This document shows, one piece after another, positions 17,627 through 25,878 of a DNA stretch of 64,000 nucleotides; position 1 is the stretch's first letter; the number at the start of each line of letters is the position of its first letter. A program made the translations under genes and the position numbers. The notes below the pieces were generated by a model. That model was not told the origin of the DNA. It saw only the letters and a program-made list of their open reading frames with translations, and searched no databases. Source of the stretch: Mucilaginibacter sp. CSA2-8R (GTDB lineage Bacteria; Bacteroidota; Bacteroidia; Sphingobacteriales; Sphingobacteriaceae); NCBI RefSeq assembly GCF_038806765.1, contig NZ_CP152389.1:2728001-2792000 (forward strand), given 5' to 3'.

Positions 17627-18260
17627 AAAACACACGGACTATATCTAATAAGCGGGTTTTAAAATAGCTGTAACTTAACTTACCTGTGGTTACCGCACAG
17701 GTTTGCCCTGACGATGCATGAACAAATTCAATATCTTTACCGACTGAAGTAACGATTCCCATATGCCCGGGTTTCCTTAATGAAACGTCAGAACCCGTAA
17801 AAAGTACGATATCGCCTGGCTTTGCCTCTTCAATGGATATCTTCTTTTCTGCATTTTTAAAATCCACAGTACGCCGGGGTACAGCAATGTTAAAAAAATT
17901 AAACACCGCTGTCACTAAGCCAGAACAATCTAAACCTATAGCTGGGTCGGTAGAGCCGTACACATAGGGTGTACCTTTTAAACTTAAGGCATAGGCTACA
18001 AACGCATCTGGAGTTACTGTGGTAGTATTAAAATGGTATACGGTATCCACGCCATTAATTAAAGTGTCAGTTTTAACAAGCATTGTCCGCACAGAGGACG
18101 TTGCCATAAATGCGGAGGAATTACCCAACCTCTGATTAACACTATTACTGACTATAGACTGTGCTGTTTGTTGAAAAGTATTGTAAGCTGTTTGGGCATG
18201 GGTAGTGATTGACAACCCCGCGAACATTCCTACAACCATAAATAATAATTTTCCCTTCAT
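17625..18260 (-). CDS. NlpC/P60 family cell-wall hydrolase
   Basis: A 211-residue secreted protein with signal peptide MKGKLLFMVVGMFAGLSITTHA. The NlpC/P60 domain covers about residues 85-211, with catalytic Cys112 in GLDCSGLVTAVF, His166 in KPGHMGIVT and His181 in EFVHASSG. Typical members cut the gamma-D-Glu to meso-DAP bond of peptidoglycan stem peptides in the periplasm. The sequence PYVYGSTDPAIG before the Cys is characteristic. A start at 18275 is possible, but the ATG at 18260 gives a clean signal peptide. It converges with glgB, and its stop lies inside the glgB terminator. No partner gene is evident. Confidence 0.9.
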   Translation of the reverse strand: MKGKLLFMVVGMFAGLSITTHAQTAYNTFQQTAQSIVSNSVNQRLGNSSAFMATSSVRTMLVKTDTLINGVDTVYHFNTTTVTPDAFVAYALSLKGTPYVYGSTDPAIGLDCSGLVTAVFNFFNIAVPRRTVDFKNAEKKISIEEAKPGDIVLFTGSDVSLRKPGHMGIVTSVGKDIEFVHASSGQTCAVTTGKLSYSYFKTRLLDIVRVF

Positions 18261-18412
18261 TCCAACCGTTTGCAAATTGATTATAGCGTATTACTCTTTT
18301 ATAAGACTTTATTACGGCGCCATCCACAAATAGTTACCTTTTTAAATTAACTCCTGCTAATCAATGCGCCGGGGCGCACAAAACACTTGTATTAAAAAAC
18401 CGTTGTTAAAGC

Positions 18413-19402
18413 ATGAGTATTAGTAATAGGTCAGTTACCGGAAAAACAATTGTGATTACCGGAGCTTCAAGTGGTGCCGGTCGTGCGGCAGCCCTGGAGT
18501 TTGCACCATATAAGCCTTACCTTGTAATAGCTGCACGTAACAAAAATTCGTTAAATGAACTGGCTGAAGAATGCACCGCTTTGGGTGCAAAAGTACTGGT
18601 GGTACAAACAGATGTTACCGATCCAAAAGCAGTCATCAACCTGGCTAATCAAGCACAGGATTGGCAGGGCCAGTTAGACGTTTGGATTAATAATGCCGGT
18701 GTGCTGGCTGCTGGAGATTTTGACAAGACTCCGATGGAGGTACATCAGCAAATCATAGAAACCAACTTGCTGGGTTACATGAACGGAGCTCACGCGGTAT
18801 TGCCCATCTTTAAAAGTCAGCAACACGGTGTAATTATTAACAATATTTCTATAGGTGGTTATTTACCGGTACCTTATGGCGCTGGTTATACAGCAAGTAA
18901 GTTTGGGCTAAGAGGCTTTTCGGAAGCGTTAAAAGCAGAACTTACCGCTTGGCCTCAAATTTATGTTTGTGATTTATTTCCGGCATTTTTAGATACACCC
19001 GGTATTTATCATTCGGGTAATTACACGGGCAAAGTGCTTAAGCCGGCACCGCCTGTTTATGACCCTAAACGACTGGCGCAAGCCATGCTCAAGGTGGTTG
19101 AAAATCCGGGCAACCATGCTAACACTTATGTAGGCAGTGCATCCTTGCTGTTAAAATTTTCGCATGCATTATTCCCCGAGTTAACAACGAAGCTTACCGG
19201 TTTGGTAATGCGCAGATATTTTAATGTAGCCGACGACTTACCGGCTACCAATGGCAATTTATTTAATACCGTTAAATATGGCATGAGCACGCATGGCGGC
19301 TTCGGTACATCAGGTAAGCCCAAAGCCCATCGCAAGTATTTGGCGGCTGCTTTGTTGGCAGGTTTGGCCACCAGTGCTTTAGTAGTTGGACTGAAAAAAT
19401 AA
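18413..19402 (+). CDS. SDR family oxidoreductase with C-terminal membrane segment
   Basis: A 329-residue classical short-chain dehydrogenase. The cofactor loop is TGASSGAGRAAALEF (TGxxxGxG), the NNAG motif is INNAGVLAAGDF, and the catalytic YxxxK is YTASKFGLRGF, with the upstream serine in NISIGGY. It should oxidise or reduce a hydroxyl/carbonyl using NAD(P)H; substrate unknown. The end of the protein has a basic stretch and a hydrophobic segment (AAALLAGLATSALVVGLKK), suggesting a tail anchor in the membrane. It stands alone with its own terminator. Confidence 0.9.
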   Translation: MSISNRSVTGKTIVITGASSGAGRAAALEFAPYKPYLVIAARNKNSLNELAEECTALGAKVLVVQTDVTDPKAVINLANQAQDWQGQLDVWINNAGVLAAGDFDKTPMEVHQQIIETNLLGYMNGAHAVLPIFKSQQHGVIINNISIGGYLPVPYGAGYTASKFGLRGFSEALKAELTAWPQIYVCDLFPAFLDTPGIYHSGNYTGKVLKPAPPVYDPKRLAQAMLKVVENPGNHANTYVGSASLLLKFSHALFPELTTKLTGLVMRRYFNVADDLPATNGNLFNTVKYGMSTHGGFGTSGKPKAHRKYLAAALLAGLATSALVVGLKK

Positions 19403-19423
19403 TCTTACAGATTAATTATTTTG

Positions 19424-19452
19424 AAGAAGCCGGCTCTGTAGCCGGCTTTTTT
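19424..19452 (+). terminator. Intrinsic terminator of the SDR gene
   Basis: Arms AAGCCGGCT (19427-19435) and AGCCGGCTT (19440-19448) around a four-base loop are followed by T (19447-19452). It sits 22 bases after the stop. Confidence 0.9.
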
Positions 19453-19670
19453 GTTAAGTGGTTTTTATTATCTGTTTTATTCCTTTTTCCATACATCATC
19501 TTCAGGCGTCTTCTTGTGTTTTTATTAATGCTTGTTAAAAGCATTATCTTTAGCAAACTCAGTCATCAAAAAAATATTAAAAATATTTCGGCTACAAGGC
19601 AACCTTTTGCTTTTACGCTGCGTGATGACTACAGATAAGGATAATTATTAACTAAGCAGAAGCCCGGCCA

Positions 19671-20297
19671 ATGGGAGAAGCAGAACTACATCAACTGATT
19701 ACTGGCTGTTTAAACAATAACAGGAAAGATCAGAAAGTGCTATACAAGGCATTTTATGGATTTGCTATGGGCATCTGTTTGCGTTATGCAGGTAATCGTT
19801 ATGAGGCGGCCGAGATTATGAATCAGGGCTTTTTAAAAGTTTATAACAATCTGCATCGTTATGACGAAGCAAGGCCTTTTATGGCCTGGCTGGGACGCAT
19901 CATGATGAATACAGCCATCGACTATCACCGGCGTAACGTTAAGTGGGCGGAGTACAATGATATAGACGAAGCGCTGGATATCAGCAACAGTGATTATGCC
20001 GACAGTAAATTAAATTATGATGAGCTGCTGGGGATGATACAACGCCTGCCCAACTCCTATCGTACGGTGTTTAACCTATACGCTATTGAGGGATATACAC
20101 ACGACGAAATTGGTGATTTGCTGGGTATTAGCGTTGGTACATCCAAATCTAACCTGTTTAAAGCGAGAGAAAAACTAAAACAAATGATATTAAAAACCGA
20201 CCAGTTGCCCAAACCCGACATGGGCAACGGTTATGGTCCGGTCTCTATTAGTGCGGTAAGTGTGGGTATATCCTTTCTTATCAACTTTATATTTTAA
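19671..20297 (+). CDS. ECF-type RNA polymerase sigma factor with hydrophobic C-terminal tail
   Basis: A 208-residue sigma-70 family ECF protein. Region 2 lies around residues 30-90 (LYKAFYGFAMGICLRYAGNR, later MAWLGRIMMNTAIDYHRR) and region 4 at about 118-170 (LPNSYRTVFNLYAIEGY, then HDEIGDLLGISVGTSKSN as the helix-turn-helix). After region 4 there is an unusual hydrophobic tail of about 20 residues (SISAVSVGISFLINFIF) that could bind the membrane. The next gene starts one base after the stop and encodes a single-pass membrane protein with an anti-sigma-like cytoplasmic start, so that protein is the likely controller. Confidence 0.88.
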   Translation: MGEAELHQLITGCLNNNRKDQKVLYKAFYGFAMGICLRYAGNRYEAAEIMNQGFLKVYNNLHRYDEARPFMAWLGRIMMNTAIDYHRRNVKWAEYNDIDEALDISNSDYADSKLNYDELLGMIQRLPNSYRTVFNLYAIEGYTHDEIGDLLGISVGTSKSNLFKAREKLKQMILKTDQLPKPDMGNGYGPVSISAVSVGISFLINFIF

Positions 20298-20298
20298 A

Positions 20299-21528
20299 AT
20301 GAAACGGCTCAACGAAAATAAAATAGACAAACTTTTTAAGGACGGTGTATCCGACCCTAAAGACGATGGTTTGTTTAACGAAGCCGATTGGGAGAGCATG
20401 GAAAAAATGCTGGATAAAAAATCCGGCAAAAAAGCGGTGCTATTCAGGATAATGTATTACACATCGGGTATTGCAGCGCTGCTTTTATTAGTTTATGCAT
20501 TATTCTGGCTGCCAAAAAAGGAATCCGAAACTAAAGTAAAACAAAACATAGCCAAACACAACGAAACACTAAAGCAGGATAACGGCCAATCTGTGCAGCC
20601 GGGCAAAGTTCCCGCTGTGGAGCTTGCTGCATCGAGCCACTACCGCGGCCGGGTTAATCAGGTTCCGGTTGCAGCAGGCAAATCGTTCTTTTCCTTATCT
20701 GCTGCGCAGAAAGGCCGTTATATTGTTAACAAAGTATCTCCGCAAAAAGAAATAAAATCGCTGCCCAACGATACTGCGACCAGCCTTTTGGCATCAGCTA
20801 ACATACAATCGCAAATTGATAGTAGCGCCCTTACAGCAAATCAGGTATTGGTAGACAGCAGTCAATTAACCGAAAAACCGAAACAGCCACGGCCGGCCAA
20901 AATAACAAGGCTTAAAAGCCTTAGCGGCTTTAAACCGGTGCTTACTTTGGCATTGGTGGGCTCCCCCGACGTGAATGGTGTAAGTTCGGTAAGCGGTGGC
21001 AAGGTGGGCGCCAATGTGGGTGTGCAGCTATCACTGCAGCTTTTGCCAAAATTGAGCATAACCACCGGTATGGCTTATGCAGTTAAACGCTACAGTGCTA
21101 CCGCCGGCCAGTACGAGTCTAATTTTAATTCGTCAAGGCCTATTACCTACATCGATGCCAATTGTAAGGTTCTTGATGTTCCGGTAAACGTGAATTACCA
21201 GTTGTATAAAAAAGGAAGTAACGCATTGCAATTAGGGACCGGACTATCTTCTTATTGGATGCTTCGGGAAAACTATGAGTTTGAATATGCTAATAATTCG
21301 CCGAGCTTTTACCTTAATGTAGCTAACGAAAACAAGCATATACTGAGCGTTTTAAATTTAAATGTTACCTATCAGCACCGCTTAACTAATGGCATCAGCG
21401 CTATTGTTCAGCCGTATTACAAAATACCGCTAACGGGTATTGGTAATGGTCGCGTCAACTTGCAGTCGGCGGGCGTAGCATTTGGTGTAGGTTGGAACAT
21501 GAACCAGTTATTCAGAAAACCCAAGTAA
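20299..21528 (+). CDS. Membrane protein: anti-sigma-like N-terminus, outer-membrane-barrel-like C-terminus
   Basis: A 409-residue protein. Residues 1-45 are cytoplasmic and charged (LFNEADWESMEKMLDKK), followed by one transmembrane segment (about 49-71). A low-complexity periplasmic linker comes next, then a C-terminal region from about 225 whose alternating strands (KVGANVGVQLSLQLLPKLSI, later LSSYWMLRENYEF) resemble an outer-membrane beta-barrel porin-like domain. Proteins of this shape sit next to ECF sigma genes in many Bacteroidota and probably act as anti-sigma factors or sensors. I chose the ATG at 20299, one base after the sigma gene. An upstream start at 20260 would lie in the sigma gene. 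Exact role unknown. Confidence 0.75.
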   Translation: MKRLNENKIDKLFKDGVSDPKDDGLFNEADWESMEKMLDKKSGKKAVLFRIMYYTSGIAALLLLVYALFWLPKKESETKVKQNIAKHNETLKQDNGQSVQPGKVPAVELAASSHYRGRVNQVPVAAGKSFFSLSAAQKGRYIVNKVSPQKEIKSLPNDTATSLLASANIQSQIDSSALTANQVLVDSSQLTEKPKQPRPAKITRLKSLSGFKPVLTLALVGSPDVNGVSSVSGGKVGANVGVQLSLQLLPKLSITTGMAYAVKRYSATAGQYESNFNSSRPITYIDANCKVLDVPVNVNYQLYKKGSNALQLGTGLSSYWMLRENYEFEYANNSPSFYLNVANENKHILSVLNLNVTYQHRLTNGISAIVQPYYKIPLTGIGNGRVNLQSAGVAFGVGWNMNQLFRKPK

Positions 21529-21532
21529 AACT

Positions 21533-22087
21533 ATGAAATACCTTGCCTTTATTTTGCTGGTGTGGTTCAAGACGAATCAGACCAGTCAGGAAACCTATGT
21601 CTGTAAAAATGCAAAAATCAGTATCTATTCAAAGGCTCCTTTAGAAGATATTGATGCCGTATCGACCAAGGGAACATCAGTATTAAACGCCGGTACCGGC
21701 GATGTAGCTTTTAGCATTCCGATCAAATCTTTAACATTTGAAAAATCGCTGATGCAGGAGCATTTTAACGAAAATTACATGGAAAGCGACAAGTATCCTA
21801 ACGCAACTTTTAAAGGGAAAATTCAGGAAAAAGTCGACGTTAGTAAAAATGGCGTTTACCCGGTTACGGCTACTGGTGTGCTTGAGGTACATGGCGTTAA
21901 GCAAAACAGAACTATTCCGGGTAAAATCATCGTGAACAGTGGTGTGGTAAGTTTGGCTACAGACTTTAATGTGCAATGCAAAGACCACCAGATAGATATA
22001 CCGCAACTGGTGTTTAAAAAGATTGCCGAAACCATCCAGGTCAAGGTATCGGCCACTTACACTTCTTACAAAAAGCCAAACTCCTAA
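21533..22087 (+). CDS. YceI family protein
   Basis: A 184-residue lipocalin-like YceI protein with a short hydrophobic start (MKYLAFILLVWF), probably secreted. The pattern GDVAFSIPIKSLTFEKSLMQ followed by HFNENYMESDKYPNATFKG and TGVLEVHGVKQNRTIPGKI is the YceI barrel. Family members bind long hydrophobic ligands such as polyisoprenoids, and some are tied to electron-carrier synthesis or stress. It begins four bases after the preceding gene and ends two bases before the DUF5777 gene, so it is part of one operon with the sigma factor and Rieske protein. Confidence 0.88.
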   Translation: MKYLAFILLVWFKTNQTSQETYVCKNAKISIYSKAPLEDIDAVSTKGTSVLNAGTGDVAFSIPIKSLTFEKSLMQEHFNENYMESDKYPNATFKGKIQEKVDVSKNGVYPVTATGVLEVHGVKQNRTIPGKIIVNSGVVSLATDFNVQCKDHQIDIPQLVFKKIAETIQVKVSATYTSYKKPNS

Positions 22088-22089
22088 TC

Positions 22090-23043
22090 ATGAAATTTTA
22101 TCAAAAAGCAGTGTTCCTGGCAGCGTTTATTTTGCCGGGGGTCACGGGGTATGCCCAAAATAAATCGGCTCGCGACACATCAGCAACCGATTCTCTGCTA
22201 AACAGCCTTTCGGCTGATGAAAAAGCCGATCCGGTGTTAGCCACTTTTAAGTCGACCCGGTTAATTTTGACCGAAACTACCGAAACCATCAAAAAGAACA
22301 ACCTGAACTTTTTGGTTGTCCATAGGTTTGGCGATATTGCTGGTGCCGACGGCGGCGGAAAGACCCTTTGGGGATTGGATAACTCCTCAGATATCTATAT
22401 CGGCTTTGAGTATGGCCTCACCAACAATCTTGATATTGATTTTGGCCGAAGCAAATATGAACAATTGCTGGAGCTGGGGTTAAAATACGCCTTATTGCGG
22501 CAAACTTCGGATGATAAAATACCTTTTGCCTTAACCGTAGTTGGTAAAACAGGCCTGAAGCCGTACTCGGTTACTACCAATGTGTATGATGATTACACCA
22601 ACCGGCTCAATTATTTTGTGCAGGCTATATTTGCGCGCAAATTTTCATCGCGCTTATCATTGCAGGTAGCGCCTTCTTTTTTGCGCAACAATCTGCCATA
22701 CCCTTACATCGCCGGTAACGAAAAAAATATTTTTTCGCTAAGTGCTGCCGGAAGGCTTAAAATAACCAAACGCATGGGTATTGTGGTAGATTATGCCCAT
22801 CCGTTCTCTTCGTTTCGCGACAAAAGCAACAGTCCGAAGTTTTATGATCCGTCGGCGGTCGGCATTGAAATGGAAACGGGCGGTCACGTATTTACACTTA
22901 ACCTTAGTAATGCGCAGGCTATTTCGCCTATCAATTACCTAGCCGATACCGAATCAAAATGGACCAAAGGGCAATACCGCATCGGCTTTACCATCACCCG
23001 CGTATTTGATTTAAACCATAAACATAAAGGCACCTATAAATAA
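22090..23043 (+). CDS. DUF5777 family outer-membrane beta-barrel protein
   Basis: A 317-residue secreted protein with signal peptide (1-23, MKFYQKAVFLAAFILPGVTGYAQ). The region after it matches the DUF5777 pattern: FKSTRLILTETTETIKKNNL, VVHRFGDIAG, GLDNSSDIYIGFEYGLTNNL and later beta-strand pairs ending in YRIGFTITRVFDL. It is predicted to form a beta-barrel in the outer membrane. The biological role of the family is not established. It lies between YceI and the Rieske lipoprotein with spacings of 2 and 17 bases; these genes probably form a functional set. Confidence 0.85.
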   Translation: MKFYQKAVFLAAFILPGVTGYAQNKSARDTSATDSLLNSLSADEKADPVLATFKSTRLILTETTETIKKNNLNFLVVHRFGDIAGADGGGKTLWGLDNSSDIYIGFEYGLTNNLDIDFGRSKYEQLLELGLKYALLRQTSDDKIPFALTVVGKTGLKPYSVTTNVYDDYTNRLNYFVQAIFARKFSSRLSLQVAPSFLRNNLPYPYIAGNEKNIFSLSAAGRLKITKRMGIVVDYAHPFSSFRDKSNSPKFYDPSAVGIEMETGGHVFTLNLSNAQAISPINYLADTESKWTKGQYRIGFTITRVFDLNHKHKGTYK

Positions 23044-23060
23044 ACTGTAAAACCAATATC

Positions 23061-23507
23061 ATGGAACGTAAAGAATTTATTTCGAAGCTGGGTATTAGCC
23101 TGGCCGCTATTTGTGCTGGGTGCGGCATTGCATCCTGCGGTAGTAACCCTAAAGCCGAAGACCCGGCTCCAACACCCGGAGGTGGTACAGGCGGCAATAG
23201 CAATGCGTTGGTAAGCGCCAATTTAGATTCGGAATTAAAAAATGTAGGCGAATTTAAGATTAGCAATGGTGTGATACTCGTTAGGCTGGCCACAGGTAAT
23301 ACGGCTAATGCCTTTACCGCAGTTCAGGTAGCTTGCACACATCAGGGGACTTCTATTAATTACAATAGCTCACAGGGTAAGTTTATTTGCCCAAACCATG
23401 GCAGCCAGTTTAGCACTAATGGTGCGGTATTGCTTGGGCCGGCAACAACGGCTTTAAAAGGTTATACTGTAAATATTTCCGGTAGCTCACTTAATGTAAC
23501 GGCTTAA
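23061..23507 (+). CDS. Rieske [2Fe-2S] lipoprotein
   Basis: A 148-residue envelope protein. It has a lipobox with Cys26 (IASC) and a Gly/Thr/Pro-rich linker, then a Rieske domain. The cluster ligands are Cys92 and His94 in CTHQGTS and Cys110 and His113 in CPNHGSQF, with normal spacing. It should bind a high-potential [2Fe-2S] cluster and pass single electrons at the periplasmic side. The domain is small, like the Rieske ferredoxin-type subunits, and lacks a cytochrome b partner here. It is the last gene of the ECF/YceI/DUF5777 operon and is followed by a terminator. Confidence 0.92.
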   Translation: MERKEFISKLGISLAAICAGCGIASCGSNPKAEDPAPTPGGGTGGNSNALVSANLDSELKNVGEFKISNGVILVRLATGNTANAFTAVQVACTHQGTSINYNSSQGKFICPNHGSQFSTNGAVLLGPATTALKGYTVNISGSSLNVTA

Positions 23508-23524
23508 GTTTATAGCGTAACTGT

Positions 23525-23569
23525 TAATGCATGAGCGAGCTTTTTGTATGCTCGCTCATGCATTATTTT
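23525..23569 (+). terminator. Terminator of the Rieske operon
   Basis: Perfect 16-base arms TAATGCATGAGCGAGC (23525-23540) and GCTCGCTCATGCATTA (23550-23565), nine-base loop, followed by four T. The T run is short but the stem is very stable. Confidence 0.85.
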
Positions 23570-23687
23570 GAGCCTATTTCATTCTCGGCCTTGCCTTAAT
23601 AAAAGTAATTACTCCCGGCAGACTGTAAAATCCAATTAAATTCTTTAATTCTGCATTTTTATTTGGGTGCTGCCCAAACGGTGAGTT

Positions 23688-24500
23688 ATGGATGAAGATT
23701 TTTACAGCCATTTATTTGAAAAACAAGGTAAGGCGTTAAACATACCGCCCAACAGTCAAATTGCCAAATGGGCAATGGCTGTTGTACATCTGCTATTTCC
23801 GGAACAATCTAAAAGGCATTTTAAATCCGTTGATGATTTGAAAACGGCCTTTACCGAGCTTGAACAAGAATTGGCCATTATCCTCCAATTTAACGACGCG
23901 AACCATCATAACAGTAGTGCCGACATCGCGGCTGCCTTTTTTGCGCAGGTGCCTGATTTGTACCGCATATTAAATACTGATATCAAAGCCATTTACGAAG
24001 GCGACCCGGCTGCTTTTAGCGAGTTTGAGGTTATTAGGAGTTATCCGGGATTATTTGCCATTTCGCTTTACCGCATAGCCCACCAGCTTTGCAGGCTTGG
24101 TGTGCCGCTTATTCCGCGTATACTAACGGAATATGCCCATTCAAAAACCGGTATTGATATTCACCCGTCGGCCAAAATTGGCGAGTATTTCCACATTGAC
24201 CACGGCACCGGTGTAGTAATTGGCGAAAGCTGTACTATCGGCAACCATGTAAAAATATATCAGGGCGTTACCCTCGGCGCCTTAAGTGTGCGCAAAAGTA
24301 TGGCCGGCACTAAACGGCATCCTACCGTGCAAGACCGGGTGGTTATATATTCAGGCGCCACTATATTAGGCGGCGAAACCATTATTGGGCACGACAGTGT
24401 TATTGGCGGAAACGTATGGTTAACCGACAGTGTAGCCCCGCATTCAACCGTTTATCATACCCCCATGATTTCGGTGCAAAACATTATCAGCAAATCTTAG
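23688..24500 (+). CDS. cysE: Serine O-acetyltransferase
   Basis: A 270-residue CysE/EpsC-type enzyme that transfers acetyl from acetyl-CoA to serine, the first step of cysteine synthesis. After a helical N-terminal half (ISLYRIAHQLCRLGVPLIPR), the left-handed beta-helix begins at GIDIHPSAKIGEYFHIDHGT with the catalytic DH pair, then VVIGESCTIG and IYQGVTLGALSVRK and repeated hexapeptides to VWLTDSV. The next gene, cysteine synthase, starts 13 bases downstream, so the two act in sequence. Confidence 0.93.
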   Translation: MDEDFYSHLFEKQGKALNIPPNSQIAKWAMAVVHLLFPEQSKRHFKSVDDLKTAFTELEQELAIILQFNDANHHNSSADIAAAFFAQVPDLYRILNTDIKAIYEGDPAAFSEFEVIRSYPGLFAISLYRIAHQLCRLGVPLIPRILTEYAHSKTGIDIHPSAKIGEYFHIDHGTGVVIGESCTIGNHVKIYQGVTLGALSVRKSMAGTKRHPTVQDRVVIYSGATILGGETIIGHDSVIGGNVWLTDSVAPHSTVYHTPMISVQNIISKS

Positions 24501-24513
24501 CTTTATAATTACT

Positions 24514-25386
24514 ATGGCTGGCATTATTGATTTAGTAGGCAACACGCCCCTGGTAGAGCTGCAAAAGCTTAACCCTAACCCCAACGTACGCATATTTGCG
24601 AAGCTGGAAGGCAACAACCCCGGCGGCAGCGTTAAAGACCGCGCTGCACTGAACATGATACGCAGTGGCATGGAACGGGGCGAAATTAAAAAAGGTATGC
24701 GCCTGATTGAGGCCACCAGTGGTAATACAGGTATTGCCTTAGCTATGATGGCCCGCTTGTTTGACCTGGATATTGAATTGGTTATGCCATCTACGTCTAC
24801 CCGGGAACGAACGCTGACTATGGAAGCATTTGGAGCGAAGGTTACCCTGCTTGACAATATGGAAACTTGCCGCGATTATGCTGAAGAAAAAGGCGCATCA
24901 GGCGAATACTTTTTACTGAACCAGTTTGCTAATACCGATAATTACATGGCCCACTACAAAACCACCGGGCCCGAAATTTGGCGCGACACGCACGGGGGTA
25001 TCACTCACTTTGTAAGTTCTATGGGTACCACGGGTACTATCATGGGTTGTTCGCGGTATTTAAAAGAAGTGAATAGCAATATACAGATCGTAGGCTGCCA
25101 ACCAACAGAAGGCTCTTCTATACCAGGAATACGCCGCTGGCCGGAGGCTTACCTACCCAAAATTTTTGACCCCAAACGCGTAGACCGCGTAGTTGATACC
25201 TCTGAGGAAGAAGCCACTGCAATGACCCGTCAACTGGCACGTACCGAAGCTATATTTGCCGGCATGAGCAGCGGAGGCGCTTGCTCGGCCGCAATAAAAA
25301 TTGCCCATGAAATTACCCAAGGTACTATTGTATTTATTGCCTGCGACCGTGGCGACCGTTACTTGAGCAGTCCGCTATTTGGCTAA
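24514..25386 (+). CDS. cysM: O-acetylserine sulfhydrylase (cysteine synthase CysM type)
   Basis: A 290-residue PLP enzyme that replaces the acetyl of O-acetylserine with sulfide to give cysteine. The PLP lysine is in NNPGGSVKDRAALNMI, the substrate loop is EATSGNTGIALAMMA, and the phosphate-binding loop is SSMGTTGTIMG; the C-terminus has GGACSAAIK. Length (290) and the VELQKLNP start favour the B-type (CysM). It follows cysE in one operon and is followed by a terminator. Confidence 0.93.
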   Translation: MAGIIDLVGNTPLVELQKLNPNPNVRIFAKLEGNNPGGSVKDRAALNMIRSGMERGEIKKGMRLIEATSGNTGIALAMMARLFDLDIELVMPSTSTRERTLTMEAFGAKVTLLDNMETCRDYAEEKGASGEYFLLNQFANTDNYMAHYKTTGPEIWRDTHGGITHFVSSMGTTGTIMGCSRYLKEVNSNIQIVGCQPTEGSSIPGIRRWPEAYLPKIFDPKRVDRVVDTSEEEATAMTRQLARTEAIFAGMSSGGACSAAIKIAHEITQGTIVFIACDRGDRYLSSPLFG

Positions 25387-25415
25387 GTAGGTTGATTAAT
25401 TCAACTCTGTTTGAT

Positions 25416-25463
25416 TGCCTGATCACAGTAGATAATGACTGCTGTATTCAGGCATTTTTTTTT
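25416..25463 (+). terminator. Terminator of the cysE-cysM operon
   Basis: Arms TGCCTGA (25416-25422) and TCAGGCA (25448-25454), extended inside by ACAGTAG and CTGCTGT with one G:T pair, are followed by nine T (25455-25463). Confidence 0.88.
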
Positions 25464-25878
25464 GCATTAATTAAACTGCCCACTTCATTAACACTTTCAA
25501 TACATAATCAGCAGGTCGCCAGGGTAAACGTTGCTTTGATAGCCATTTAAACGTGGTAAATAGCTTTAAATAAGCCTAATTCTGTGTTAAATTTTCTGTC
25601 GTTTATTTTTATATAAAGTACTGTATTCCAATAATTTGATGTTTAAAAAAGTTAAATAATTTTAAATTATCAGTAAAGAAACTGCAAATACCTCTGCTCT
25701 TCATTTACTTTGTACCATGCTAAAAATATAGGCTAAGCTTTTAGTTTATAGTATTTACAGCAACCAATTTAAACTTGATAAAATTTTTTGACTGATGCCA
25801 AACGGCTACCTACAGAGGGTTTGCCCGTTGCGCTGTTAAATACATTTTACCCAGTTTTATTTTACACCAGTAAACCGA
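25464..25878. other. AT-rich upstream region of the amylase gene
   Basis: About 415 bases between the cysM terminator and the amylase gene. It is very AT-rich with several homopolymer stretches. The best promoter-like element is TACTTTG at 25706-25712, one base shorter than the -7 consensus and about 165 bases before the start, so unproven. I found no convincing operator repeat and no small ORF worth calling. Confidence 0.3.

Noticed and set aside
24444..24857. 137-residue antisense ORF over cysE/cysM
   Set aside because: Shadow of the cysM reading frame with low-complexity Ser/Arg/Val content.
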